DNA of 64,000 nucleotides from NCBI GenBank assembly GCA_030374805.1, contig JARGSG010000017.1, forward strand, positions 124,001 to 188,000, given 5' to 3'. A model generated the notes under the pieces. The model did no database searches. It was not told the origin of the DNA and was given only the letters and a program-made list of their open reading frames with translations. The DNA is from Gracilaria gracilis (Eukaryota; Rhodophyta; Florideophyceae; Gracilariales; Gracilariaceae). Within the stretch, counting starts at the first letter, position 1. Each line of letters opens with the position of its first letter. Shown here piece after piece: positions 45,554-57,789 of the stretch. Position numbers and translations under genes: made by a program.

Positions 45554-46062
45554 GCCGCAGCTGCAAGCGGAGGACAGCGCGGAGCGCAGCGACGTGCCGC
45601 CGGTAGCCCACTTGCGCTGCGCGCAGCGCACTGCGCATCGCGCTCACGTGGCCGTGGTCTGCCAGTTTCCACGGCGTGGAGCGCCGGAGCGCGGCGCGCG
45701 CGTGATCCGCAAGCTGACACCAACCTTTGGCTCCCCAAACCGGATCACTCGCGTGCGCGGCGCCCCCGCGGCCGTCGAACGCCAGCGCACATTTTGGCGC
45801 GCCCCTCTCCGCTTCCCGCCAGCGCGCCGTTCCGTGCTTCTGTTGTCCGAACGAAAGCCGCGCAGTCAGCCCGTGCGTCGCACCCACCGCCGTCGCCCCA
45901 CCCCCAGCTGCTATCTACTACCGTTGTACTTCAACCCTCCCCCCAGTGCTCGCCAGCCTGCCCGTGCAACGCTTCCCTCCTTCCCCTCCCTCCTTCCACC
46001 CCCCGCTTCACCCCAGCTTTTCGCCCCTTCTCCAGCGCCCCCCCCCCTCCGTTCCCCCCAAA
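45554..46062. promoter_or_regulatory. Shared divergent promoter region, CPSF1 and ALY
   Basis: 509 bp between ATGs. GCGCAGCGCACTGCGC (about 45621-45636) echoes the element near 33265; TCACGTGGCC near 45644; TATCTAC at 45912-45918; pyrimidine-rich leader before the ALY ATG. Confidence 0.5.
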
Positions 46063-46959
46063 ATGCTTAACATCGACCGCCCCCTCGACGACATCATCAA
46101 GGAGTCCATGCAGGCCAAGCGTGCCGACCGCGCAACCCGCCGTCGTGACCAAACTTCCAAACGCAAGAACGTCGCCCCCGCCCCCAAGCCACGCCTCACT
46201 CCCGCCGCCGCCACCAACAACGCCGCCGCTGCCCCACCAGCAGAGCGCAGTCCGGACAAGGACACCAGCCTCCCGGCCGCCAAGGCCCGCCGCCCCATCT
46301 CCAAGAAGCGTAAGAACCGTCGCAAGCCCAACGCTTCTGCCCCGACCAATTCCGACGCCCAGAACAACGCCAACGGACGTACGGATCCAGCGCCGTCGTC
46401 GTCTGTCGCCGACGTCGCGCCGCACTACCTCTCGGCCTCGGCGCAGCGACGCTCCAATGGTGTCAAGGTTGTTGTGTCCAACCTGCACCCCGGTGTCACA
46501 CAGAGCGATATTGCCGAGCTCTTTGAGACCGTCGGCCCTCTCAAGAGTGCCGTGCTGCCGCGCTATGCAAACGGCACCTCCTCCTGTGAAGCCGAAGTGA
46601 TTTTCGAGAACATGCCGGATGCATTGGAGGCCATTAAGAGGTATAACCTCGTGCCTCTGGATAACCAGCCGTTGCAGATCACCCTGGTCACCACGCGCTC
46701 CAAGAACGGTAGGGAGAACAACCCGTCGAAGAAGTCTCAGTCAATGGATGACGACTACCGTGATCGCTCCCGCTCTCCGGACAACGAGAACTTCGAACGC
46801 AAGGAGTCTCCCCAGTTTGCGGATCGCAACCGCAACGGCCAACAGGGCCGCCGCACTCGCCGCCGCAACCGGAGGCAGTACAGGGCGCCGGCAACGGGCG
46901 CCAACCAGGAGCGCGACGATCGCGATCGTCGTGATGATCGTGATGGCTACGCTGACTAG
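46063..46959 (+). CDS. ALY/REF (THO4) mRNA export adaptor
   Basis: 298 residues, one exon, ATG at 46063. Residues 8-15 LDDIIKES are the UAP56-binding motif of REF proteins. A basic Ala/Pro/Lys arm follows, then one RRM (about 132-208) with RNP2 VVVSNLHPG and RNP1-like AEVIFENM. The tail is Arg/Asp/Asn-rich with RRTRRRNRRQY and RDDRDRRDDRD blocks. Couples processed mRNA to the TREX complex and the export receptor in the nucleus. The linker before the RRM is longer than in animals. Confidence 0.92.
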   Translation: MLNIDRPLDDIIKESMQAKRADRATRRRDQTSKRKNVAPAPKPRLTPAAATNNAAAAPPAERSPDKDTSLPAAKARRPISKKRKNRRKPNASAPTNSDAQNNANGRTDPAPSSSVADVAPHYLSASAQRRSNGVKVVVSNLHPGVTQSDIAELFETVGPLKSAVLPRYANGTSSCEAEVIFENMPDALEAIKRYNLVPLDNQPLQITLVTTRSKNGRENNPSKKSQSMDDDYRDRSRSPDNENFERKESPQFADRNRNGQQGRRTRRRNRRQYRAPATGANQERDDRDRRDDRDGYAD

Positions 46960-49152
46960 TGGGTCTAAACGGCTCATAGTGTTTGTTTGCCGCCCATCTA
47001 TGGCGATGTTTTCTCTTTTGCTTTGTTTTTTGTCATCCTTCATGTGTACAAAGCGTGACCGGGCACTCCCTAGCACACGTTCCGATCAACTGTTCTTGGA
47101 GACGGAAGTTTCCCTTTGCCCCTTGGTTGTATTAAATTTGGACGCTTGAGCTTTGGCTCCGCTTCGTTTGGGTGTGTTTTCTCATCTCGTGGAATATGCG
47201 TTTTCGCTGAAGGTTGTACTTGACGGACAGTCAGGAACCAGTTGAGCCGCGTGGAAACACAACACCGTTTGGGGAACCTTGTACAGGGTCGTGTGTTTGT
47301 GTTTCTGCTGCGTTGTTCACGATTTGCTGCTTGGGCGTTGAGTTTGGAACATACTTTGCTAACAGCACTGTTCCTCCGCTCAAGAGGCAAATCGTGCAAA
47401 CTAGTCTCGCGGTCCTTAGAGCGTTCTCGGTATAGAGAGACATGACTTTCGGCTTGAACTTCTGTAACTCGCTTCCGCGTTTCCGAGTTCTCTCGGACAG
47501 GGAACCGGTTTCATATACTTGCCGTCATTCCCGTTTCTGATCGTGCGTGCATATTCTGTAGTCGGAATCCGGCCGTGCGTCAGCGCGCTTAGTTTGTTGT
47601 ACTCGGCGACGCTCAGCGCTTTTGAGCGTTGTCGATCTTCGGATTGGCGATCGTTTTTGGTTCACCGATGGCAGATATCGAAGTTTGCGATAACTTCTGA
47701 TGGAACTCCAAAAGGTAAGTTTGGAATCCCGAGTTTTCTTGGTAAGGTCCATTCTTGCACCCGCAGAATCCAGATGCAGACACCGTCCGGCCAGTTTCAA
47801 CATCGTAGCCCCCTTTGAGTCCTTTCGTTTTGCAGAACGATCTATAATCAGTGTGCCGTAGTCTTCGACGAGCCAACGCCAGTAGAGGGTAGCGTTTAGC
47901 CACATTCCATCCCTCTGCTGCTCTCCTGAACGTAGATATGTCCAGTCCTCTAGCTGCGCAGAACAGGTTATCTTTACTCTAACGCATCGATTGCCGCGAG
48001 TACACATGGCAATACTGAGATTTCCGCCCCTGCGTCTGCACCATGTCCGTTCCATCACTACCCCGATAACAGAAACGGCTTCATATTTAGACTCCTACGT
48101 TGCCAAACGACTCCATCCCTCCCTTTCGAACAGTGTTTTGTCGAACTCTCTCGGATATTTATCATAGGGTGGGTGTAATGGAGTCGTCGAAAAAAAGCGT
48201 CCTCTACTGTTCAGAACGGTCGATGAGCGAAATGAGTCGCATCATTAAGATACATCCATTCTCAATGGATCAGTATCTAACTTTATACAGTTCTTCCTGC
48301 TGCAGGGAGCTATGTTCAGTACATCGCTTGTCGGCGAACAGGGGTTGTGAGTCAGAATTTTGTGACTCAAAAGTCCTGAGAGTGAGCAGTCTCCAGCGGG
48401 CAACCCTAAAGGGGTCCCTTTCAAAGTTGTATTGCACTTCAAATATCACTTGACAAAACCTGTTGCAGAAGAGAAGGAAACCCCATTTTGACGCACATCT
48501 GATCGTTGCGAGGTGAGTTCACAGACAGATGTCGTACAATCCTTCACACTTCAGAACACTTGGGGGCATGAGACTCTACCTGTATCATTGCAGACACTTC
48601 TTCCCCGAAATACCTCCTTTAGTCTACAAACCGCTACTCCGAAACTGTTAAAGAACACATGTGTAGGTGAAGCTTTTTTCTCGACATCTTGTTCAACTTC
48701 TTCAACATAGGTATCGGCTTACTTCAACCTATAGAAATAGAAAGTTGATGTCCACATTGATATCAGTTTTCTTCCAGCATTGCGGAAAAAGTGGCCTGTC
48801 AATGGAATGGCGAAGTGCAACGAGCAACAAGTCCGAAACTGGGCTGGTTGCTCCCTCATGAAGTCGGTATCCGTTTCCAATCTCTTCCACATGCTGTGTG
48901 CGGGCTACAGAGAGCTTGGCGAAATCGAATTCTGTACAAGTGATTTATAATTGTACTAGAGGGACATTCAGTCTAGAAGACAAACGAACACCGTCGTGTC
49001 AGATAAGCCACAAAAGGTGCTACGTGGTCAGCTCTCTAGAGTACGGAGTACGAATGATTGCCAGCAACAAAAAGTTTGAATGGCACGGCCAGTGCGTCAT
49101 GGAAACAAGAAAGGGCTCTGCTAGAACTCTTGTATGCTGAAGGCTCTTGACG
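46960..49152. other. 2.2-kb gap, no gene recognised
   Basis: Holds the 3' ends of ALY (+) and DDX41 (-). A 177-codon frame at 47525-48058 (-) starts with ATG but has no known domain. GTAGATA at 47932. Probably repeat-derived. Confidence 0.4.
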
Positions 49153-51298
<2,146 letters not shown>

Positions 51299-52144
51299 GT
51301 GATAAGGCAAAGAACGATTTTCAGGAGCTGCAGACGTTTGTCGTTTATTTCAAGTACAAGAAAGTTCTGCTCAAACAGGAAGAAGCTTCCTGGTTCTCTG
51401 TACCCTCGCGCCGATTGTTCATCTGCTTCTCAGCCGCTGTACATCATACTGGATGTGCAAGATATGATCAAAAGCGATTCATCGCTTGTTTTCCTGCGCC
51501 AGCTGTGGAGAAGGGTGAGAAGTGTTGTTGTCGACAACCGTCATTGCGAATACGAAAAAGTTGTAGCGCTACTAAAGTTCACAGACCGAGTCCCTGCAAA
51601 TGATGACGGCTGGACCTCCTTACATGATAACAAACAGTTGCGCTGGGTTCCAGTAGATAAAACCAATGTCTTTCATGCGATGAATGAAGCGCAGACATAG
51701 ATTGGCGATATGTTGAAACGCTTTGCAGGCGGCATTCAACCACACCATCGCCTCTCATGGCAGCGTCCGGGATGGTTTCACATGGCCACGTCGAGGATGA
51801 AACAACAACTTTCAAAAGTTTGTGAGGCTGCGCTCACTGAGGACATCATTCAACTGCGATCCTCACATCTTGGTGTCGTTTTGGAAGCGGAAATGAACAG
51901 AGGGCGTTTTTTTCTCACATGTACTAGTGCTGCTACTAATGACGCTTCTTTTACAAGAACGCTTTCTTCTTTGCCACCGTCGCATGTGCAATCGGCGATT
52001 GCTGTGAATGTGGCAGCACAACATGCAGGAAGCGCAGAGAGTAGAAATGTCCAGAGTGAGAGCAAAGCATTGAGGAAGCACGCCGCGCTCTACGCTTGTT
52101 TAGCGGTAGCACGCGACGGTGTTCATCAGCAGTCGATGATTTAA
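51299..52144 (+). pseudogene. Broken phosphotransferase (APH)-like gene
   Basis: One frame runs from about 51299 to 52144, broken by a single TAG at 51698-51700. No ATG stands at its head. After the stop, HRLSWQRPGWFHMATSRMKQ, TEDIIQLRSSHLGVVLEAEM and GRFFLTCTS resemble the N-terminal lobe of a phosphotransferase family in which the kinase part is preceded by a W-x-R-x-GWF...Q...W...VL...G...F-K-A block. The catalytic lobe (HGD, D-x-D) is absent; the frame stops at 52144. It looks like a truncated, decaying host gene. A missed intron removing the TAG is the alternative. Confidence 0.45.
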
Positions 52145-52454
52145 TCTGGAGTATGCAAACAATTTGTTTTAGAACGATTCAAGACATACTCTATACCCAA
52201 TCTCAGAGCTACCTAAACAGTGGGTAGTAACATTAGGACTAGGACTTGGACATTAGGACTTGTTTCGTTTAGCAAAGGACGGTTTCTTTCTCAACGCGGA
52301 GACTTTCAAGATACCTGTTGGTAATGCACAAATATGGTGTTGTATCGCCCCTCTAGATTCTCTACAAAAAACTTGAACGCTAGCGTTCGTTTGCCCCGCG
52401 TGTGATGTAACTCTATTTTCGGTTGCTGAGAGCAGTGCGATGCAAAACAAGGGA

Positions 52455-52508
52455 AGGCGCGGCGGGGCGAGGCGGGGCGAGGCGGGGCGAGGCGATGCGA
52501 GGCGAGGG
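52455..52508. repeat. Tandem 10-bp repeat GGGGCGAGGC
   Basis: About five head-to-tail copies with small changes (GGCGAGGCGG, GGCGATGCGA). Confidence 0.75.
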
Positions 52509-52532
52509 GATGATAGACAGTTGATATGATAT

Positions 52533-52561
52533 TATGCATAGCTCTAGTAGAGCTATGCATA
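52533..52561. repeat. 29-bp hairpin
   Basis: TATGCATAGCTCT, spacer AGT, AGAGCTATGCATA: perfect 13-bp arms. Confidence 0.7.
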
Positions 52562-52935
52562 GAGCTGCTCTACAGTGGCGTGGATGCGAGCCAAGGCAAA
52601 GCGGCGCAAGCAAAGTAGCAACAGTTCCGAAGGTTCAACAAAATAGATCGGATCTCGGCTATTCAAAAAGAATACGCGCGTAGGATTTGGTTTTCGCTTC
52701 AAACTGTGAACGCTCTGCGGCGCAGAGCCTGCGCACTGCCTTGTACAAAGGTACAAAGGTAGCTGTAGGGGCCTTTGCAACAACAAATAAATTGCTTTCG
52801 TTCGTTCAAACTGTGGTCGTCAACGGAAAAGTGACGGCTGCTGTTGCGACTTCAGGTTGATCAACAATTCAATCTTGGTACGGCCGTGCGACCATACCGA
52901 TCTACCGCGAGGTGCACGGCGACAAGTAAGCCGCA

Positions 52936-53676
52936 ATGGGCGCCGCCCCCACTGCCACCACCGCCGAGGAGGCGCCGGCGCGCGTCCGCCGACAAGTGCC
53001 GCTCGCGCCCGCGCCCGCCAGAAGAGGCGGCGCGCTCGAGCCACATCAGGCGCCGTGCACAGCAGAGGCGATGCGCACTGAGAGCGGCTGCAGCATAAAG
53101 CGAGGCGCCAGCGCGGCGAAGAGCAAGCGCGGCAAGAACTACACTGAACAGGAGGCCATGACGCTGGCGAAGAGCTGGCTGATACAAAAGGAGCTATGGC
53201 CAAAGCAGAAGGACGCGCCGTTCTGGCATGGCGTGCAGCTACGTTGCGGCGAACGGGGCGTGCAGCGCAGCGCGGCGTCGCTCAAGACCGTGTGGTCTCA
53301 GATGTCTCGCAACGGCGCGCGGTACATCGAGGCACTACAGCAGCTTGGCTGTGAACAGCTTCCGGAGCAGCAGTTGGCGGCGGCCGCCATGAAACTATAC
53401 GTGAAGCTGAGCAACAGCGGGCGACGCGACGGTAGACGCGACGGCACGGCTCTGTACCTCGCCACGCAGTGCCTCTTCACCAAGCACTACAAGTGCGCGT
53501 CGGAACATGAGCCGCCCGCGCTTCCAGAAGTATCGCGGAGCGATGCGTCGCGCTGGTCGTCGATGCGACCGAAGCGCGCGCTGGCGGAAAACAGCTCACA
53601 AGACGAAGGTGATTCGTTGCACTGGGAGCCGATCCGACTGTCCAACTGGGAGCCGACCGAACGTCCAACTGGATGA
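52936..53676 (+). CDS. Myb/SANT-like DNA-binding protein
   Basis: 246 residues from ATG 52936 as read; C terminus uncertain. After a Pro/Ala-rich arm, residues about 65-140 form a Myb/SANT-like (trihelix type) domain: RGKNYTEQEAMTLAKSWL, KDAPFWHGVQLRC, SAASLKTVWSQMSRNGARY. Such domains bind DNA in transcription factors and in PIF/Harbinger partner proteins. Past the stop, in the same frame from about 53945, comes a helical stretch (NEQRLQLNELRVAYQD) that looks like the coiled coil often found at the end of this class, so an intron within 53.6-53.9 kb is likely. No transposase lies beside it. Confidence 0.65.
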   Translation: MGAAPTATTAEEAPARVRRQVPLAPAPARRGGALEPHQAPCTAEAMRTESGCSIKRGASAAKSKRGKNYTEQEAMTLAKSWLIQKELWPKQKDAPFWHGVQLRCGERGVQRSAASLKTVWSQMSRNGARYIEALQQLGCEQLPEQQLAAAAMKLYVKLSNSGRRDGRRDGTALYLATQCLFTKHYKCASEHEPPALPEVSRSDASRWSSMRPKRALAENSSQDEGDSLHWEPIRLSNWEPTERPTG

Positions 53677-53770
53677 CGATCCCACCGTCGAACTGGTCGC
53701 CGACCCGACCGACGCTGAGGGAAAACACCTCACAAGACAGAGACGATGACACGCTCGAACTGAACACACT
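53560..53770. repeat. Imperfect duplication in the 3' part of the SANT-like gene
   Basis: GGAAAACA...CTCACAAGAC occurs twice (about 53586 and 53718), and GGGAGCCGA-CC-AC-GTCCAACT units of about 24 bp repeat between. Confidence 0.5.
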
Positions 53771-54726
53771 CTGCGCACCAGAGCTGGCGCCGCGTGAGGC
53801 GGCGCACGCGCACGAGCATAAGCACGACGACCAAGACGGCGCGCACGACGGTGCGCGAAAGCGAGCGCGGCGCTGCTGCTGTTGCCGCTGCGGCTGCGGC
53901 GGCGGCGGCGGCTGCGGCGGCGGCGGCGGCGAGGCGCTGAAACGAGCAACGGCTGCAGCTGAACGAACTGCGCGTAGCGTATCAGGACGCGGCGCCGCAC
54001 ATGCAGCTGGCGAGCGCGCTGGCGGCCGGCCAGCAGCGCGACGCGGCGGTGGCGGAGGTGGCGGCCGCGCGCGGCGCGCTACGTCTCGAGCTCAGTGCGC
54101 TGCGCGCGCGCGCGCTCGCAAGCGGCGCCGCGGCGAGCAAGCGCCGTTGCGTGGCGGCCCGCCGCACGACGCTTGAATTTGGGGGTGCTCGTTACAAGCG
54201 GCCGCGGGAACGGCGGCCGATTTGCATGGCGCCGCGGCGCGGTCGGGCGCGTCGACGCGCTGTTTGTGTGACGTTCACGCTGACACACCCCCCTCACACA
54301 CACACACGCACCCACACACACCCCACGCGGCGGCTTGTACCTACGCGGCGCTGTCGCGCGTCGTCGCGTGCGCGCCGCAGCCGCCGTATCTGCCGCCTAC
54401 TCGCCGTGTTACTGCCGCTGCTGCTCCCCGCGCCCGCCCGCGCCACGGACGTGGTGCGTCCACGCCCGCCGCGCCTCTGCCCCCCTCCCCCTCCTCCTAC
54501 CCTCCCCCAAACTGCTTCGCCACAGCTTCCGCGCTCCTGCTCCACTGAGTGACCGCCACTGCATCGTCTTACTTGTTCTTCGTCGCCGTCTGTTTGTTGT
54601 AGCTTCGCGCTTGCCTGCGCTCTTCGCTCACGTCCGTCCCCCTCCGCCCGCGCCCGCCCGCCCCCTCCCCCTGCACAGTGCTGCGCGCGCGCGCCGGCCG
54701 CGCCACGCTGCGCGCTTCCTTCTTTC
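53677..54726. other. GC-rich stretch, likely 3' exon of SANT-like gene plus cyclin promoter
   Basis: A GCG/GCT triplet run at 53877-53935; a helix-coding frame 53945-54170; a CA-rich tract 54294-54321; then CCCTCCCC-type pyrimidine DNA before the cyclin ATG. Confidence 0.4.
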
Positions 54727-55737
54727 ATGTCTTCCTTAATGTCGCAGCCGTTCCCATCTCTCTTCCCGCCGCCGTTTGCGTCGCTGCCTCGCTTCGACCA
54801 GCTGTTCAACTCCTCACAGCTCAATCCCCCACTGCTCCACGCTGCGTACCCCGCCACACACGCCTCACCACTCCCGCCGCCCCTCGTGCCCAATCAGCCG
54901 TTGTTACGCCCCGTCATTCACAAACGCGCTGCACGACGCGCTATGCCGCCGCTCTCTTCCGCACAGGCGCAGCTGCTGCCGGCCTATCGTCGCCGACAGC
55001 GACGGAAACGCGACTGGATCACCATGGCCTTGGAGCAGGTCACGCCGGAACAGATCATGATGCCGCCGCCTACCGCCCAATTTCGACAGCTGCCGCCGCA
55101 GTTTGAGCCGCCTTCCAGTTCGGCTGCCGATAACTATAACTCTGTGTTCATTGTGCGCGCGCTCTCGGACGTGTTGCAGCGCACGTGTGATCGGAACGCC
55201 ACCTGCACGCTACAGCCCAACCCGCATATTGATGCGCGCTCTACAAACATGTTCTACAGTTGCGCCGTTGCGCCCTTTTCGCTGTCGTGCTACGTCTATC
55301 AGCTTGTCACTCGCCTCAGGCTCAGTCGAAGCGTCTACATTGTGGCGTTGGTGTTTCTGGATCGCGTGCGTCTGGTGGATCAGCGCCTGTGCCTCATTCA
55401 CCTCAACGTGCATCGCGTGCTGGCCGCTGCGCTGTGTTTGGCCGACAAGTTTCTTGAAGACGAATGTCATCGCAACTCATCGTTCTGTGCGATTGCTGGA
55501 ATTCCGTCTCTTTGCGAGCTCAATCTTATGGAACAAGAGTTTCTGCGACGATTGCAATGGAACTGTTGGGTGTCCATCGATACTTTTGAAGAATACGATA
55601 CGGCTGTGTTTAGTGGCAACGCGGACGCCAATCTTGTTGACGCGCAGGCGGCTGTGGCGTTGGAGTCTGCTGCTGTTACTGCTGCACATACACTGTCGAG
55701 GATGACCAGTCCAGCCGAAACTACTTCCCATGTGTAA
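54727..55737 (+). CDS. PHO80/P-type (U-type) cyclin
   Basis: 336 residues, one exon, ATG at 54727. Pro-rich N-terminal 130 residues, then a cyclin box at about 178-300: SVFIVRALSDVLQRTC, FYSCAVAPFSLSCYVYQL, VYIVALVFLDRVRL, VHRVLAAALCLADKFLEDEC, LCELNLMEQEFLRRLQW. The order and the FLEDECHRN context fit PHO80-like cyclins, which pair with a PHO85/CDKA-type kinase and link nutrient state to the cell cycle. The Lys and Glu needed for CDK contact (K and E of ADKFLEDE) seem present. Confidence 0.9.
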   Translation: MSSLMSQPFPSLFPPPFASLPRFDQLFNSSQLNPPLLHAAYPATHASPLPPPLVPNQPLLRPVIHKRAARRAMPPLSSAQAQLLPAYRRRQRRKRDWITMALEQVTPEQIMMPPPTAQFRQLPPQFEPPSSSAADNYNSVFIVRALSDVLQRTCDRNATCTLQPNPHIDARSTNMFYSCAVAPFSLSCYVYQLVTRLRLSRSVYIVALVFLDRVRLVDQRLCLIHLNVHRVLAAALCLADKFLEDECHRNSSFCAIAGIPSLCELNLMEQEFLRRLQWNCWVSIDTFEEYDTAVFSGNADANLVDAQAAVALESAAVTAAHTLSRMTSPAETTSHV

Positions 55738-56691
55738 CTTGTTAACTCTGTTTATCGCACTTTTTTTCATTACTCTCCAGTCTAGTTGATATCTGTACTC
55801 TACCCTCCAAACGTCTTACTTCTATCAAACCGTACGCGCCTAGAATACCGCCCGCAGTGCACACAAGTGCAACGCAATTGCTGTTGCGCGCTGACCTAGC
55901 GAAATCGTAAACCAAAACAAAGCCAGGTCATGTGCTGTGAACGGAAAAGGCGACTTCAACGGTTGCGCAGCCTAATTAATTGCAACCCCTTTACAAGCTT
56001 GGAGCCTGGCACTGAATCTCCCCTTCGTGTGACTCAGTGCTTAATTCGAAGCGACAAACGTTCGCGCTGCTAACGTGAGTTGGGTACAGTGCAACTATCA
56101 TACAGAGTACAAGGGAACAGTAACACTGATACGACATATGAGTTGCTTGTCGGGGCGGCGTTGCGCCGCACCCTGCTTGGGCAGTGGAGATTCATCTTGT
56201 GGTCGTGCCAGTGCGCAGCGTGGGTTGCTTGCGTTGTATAATTCCATGCCCGCCCCGGTGCATGCTGCAAAAGGGTGCGCATTCGTGACCATAACTGCAA
56301 AAGTTCGTCTTGCATTCGGTCCATCTTGAAATTCCAAGCTGGAACGATATGGAAGAGATAAGCGAAGCCCTGCGCATGACAATTACGACAAACAGCCTTT
56401 CTCGTGCGGTAGGAGCTCTTTTCGAATTGCAAGGGTACGTACGAATTGGGTTCGAATGCCTTGACAGCACTTGCCTTTTATCTACATAGAACGACCTTTC
56501 CTCACAAACAGCCGCCAGCGAGGAAAGCCATAAAGGCGATTTTCTTCTGCTCACGTGTTCGCGGAACAAATCAATACACCAAAGCCAGCGTTTGAAGAAC
56601 CTGCGTAGGCAACAGTCTACTTCCAAAAAAAAGGATCATATCTAACATACAACTGCAATCTAAACAAGGAAGAAATAATAAATCAACACAG
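55738..56691. other. Intergenic between convergent genes
   Basis: No gene recognised. TATCTAC at 56479-56485. Confidence 0.5.
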
Positions 56692-57789
56692 TTATTCCTT
56701 AGTAGCGTCACCGCCCTTCTGCACCAAAGCCTCACGTGCCGCATAGCTTTCTTGTCTGTTTCTCTCCATAATCTCTTCCTTCTTCAAAACTGCCTTTTCA
56801 CAGAGAGCAAAGCTACCACCGTCCTCTTCAAAGCATCGATTCTGCATCAGTCGATCCTTGATAATGTTGTACTGCTGCATGAGGACCTTGTGCACAAGTT
56901 CATTACCACAGGTCTTGTGAGAAGTATCGATATTCTTCAGGGCAGTCAACATCTTTCCAGATGTATCCGTGGTGCGCTCATTGAAATGACCTGTAAAGTC
57001 CGGACGAAGCCCTGTGACAGCTTCCATCATGGCGGTGGATTCCTCTGGTCGGCTGAGATCGATAACGACCTCGTAGCGTTCTGCTACTCTTCTCATAGCA
57101 TCTTCATGAAGCCACTCGGCCGGACAGGAAGTGAGCGGTACATCAGCACCGTGATAGCGATACAAGGCATCGACCGGATAGCTTTCAAGGTGTTTCTTAT
57201 ACCTTTCGATTTCCTCCTCCATTTGCTTCTCGTCGGTAATGTCTGCCACTTTCCTATCACGGTTAGCCTGCAAGTAAGCGGAAAGAATGATGTTCTTTGG
57301 CTCCCTGGTGTTGGTGATGAAGGTGACATTGCCACCGCGCATGCGGCTAACAAAATCATACCTATCCTTGGTCATACGGGTATGACATCCATAAAAGTCG
57401 ACATCGCGGCGATTGATGATAGTCTTCAACCCCATCTCATTCCACTCAATCATATTGAAGCACTTAGCAGCCCTCAAGCTCTGTTCATCCAGCGCTCGTT
57501 TAACGGCAATACGGACAGTAGTAGAGCCTGTCTTGGGAGGTCGATTATAAAATACAAGCCGCTTTTGTGTTGCGGAGCCACCCACGGCGGTGACAATTGG
57601 CGGCGGTGGCGGTGCGACATCAGCGCTGGCGCGAGCGTACTGTTCAATGAGGCGAAGGCGTGATTCGAGACGGCCGACGTCCAGAGCGGGACGGGAGAGA
57701 GCATAGAACAGTGATACACTGGAGGTAATTGCGGCCAGTGCGACGAGCACGAGCATTCGCATCTCCTTCTTGGCGCCGGCTGCTTTCAT
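56692..57789 (-). CDS. Carbohydrate sulfotransferase, type II membrane protein
   Basis: 365 residues from ATG 57789. Short cytosolic arm, membrane anchor (about 12-31), stem, then the catalytic domain. 5'-phosphosulfate loop RPPKTGSTT (83-91) and 3'-phosphate site TREPKNIILSAY (161-172, with R162 and S170) are both whole, so it should bind PAPS. The rest resembles heparan/uronyl 2-O-type sulfotransferases (Sulfotransfer_2 class). In a red alga a galactan (carrageenan or agar type) is the likely acceptor. Golgi lumen. Divergent from fumarase. Confidence 0.85.
   Translation of the reverse strand: MKAAGAKKEMRMLVLVALAAITSSVSLFYALSRPALDVGRLESRLRLIEQYARASADVAPPPPPIVTAVGGSATQKRLVFYNRPPKTGSTTVRIAVKRALDEQSLRAAKCFNMIEWNEMGLKTIINRRDVDFYGCHTRMTKDRYDFVSRMRGGNVTFITNTREPKNIILSAYLQANRDRKVADITDEKQMEEEIERYKKHLESYPVDALYRYHGADVPLTSCPAEWLHEDAMRRVAERYEVVIDLSRPEESTAMMEAVTGLRPDFTGHFNERTTDTSGKMLTALKNIDTSHKTCGNELVHKVLMQQYNIIKDRLMQNRCFEEDGGSFALCEKAVLKKEEIMERNRQESYAAREALVQKGGDATKE

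Larger units (their letters stand above)
52145..52935. other. Intergenic with short repeats
   Basis: Holds a GGGGCGAGGC tandem repeat and a 29-bp hairpin, listed separately. No gene recognised. Confidence 0.5.

Noticed and set aside
45161-46600. 479-codon plus frame across the CPSF1/ALY promoter
   Set aside because: Overlaps CPSF1 antisense and then the ALY gene in a wrong frame; low-complexity Arg/Pro/Ser.
53673-54176. Frame rich in Cys, Gly and Arg
   Set aside because: The Cys/Gly run is the off-frame reading of a GCG/GCT triplet repeat.
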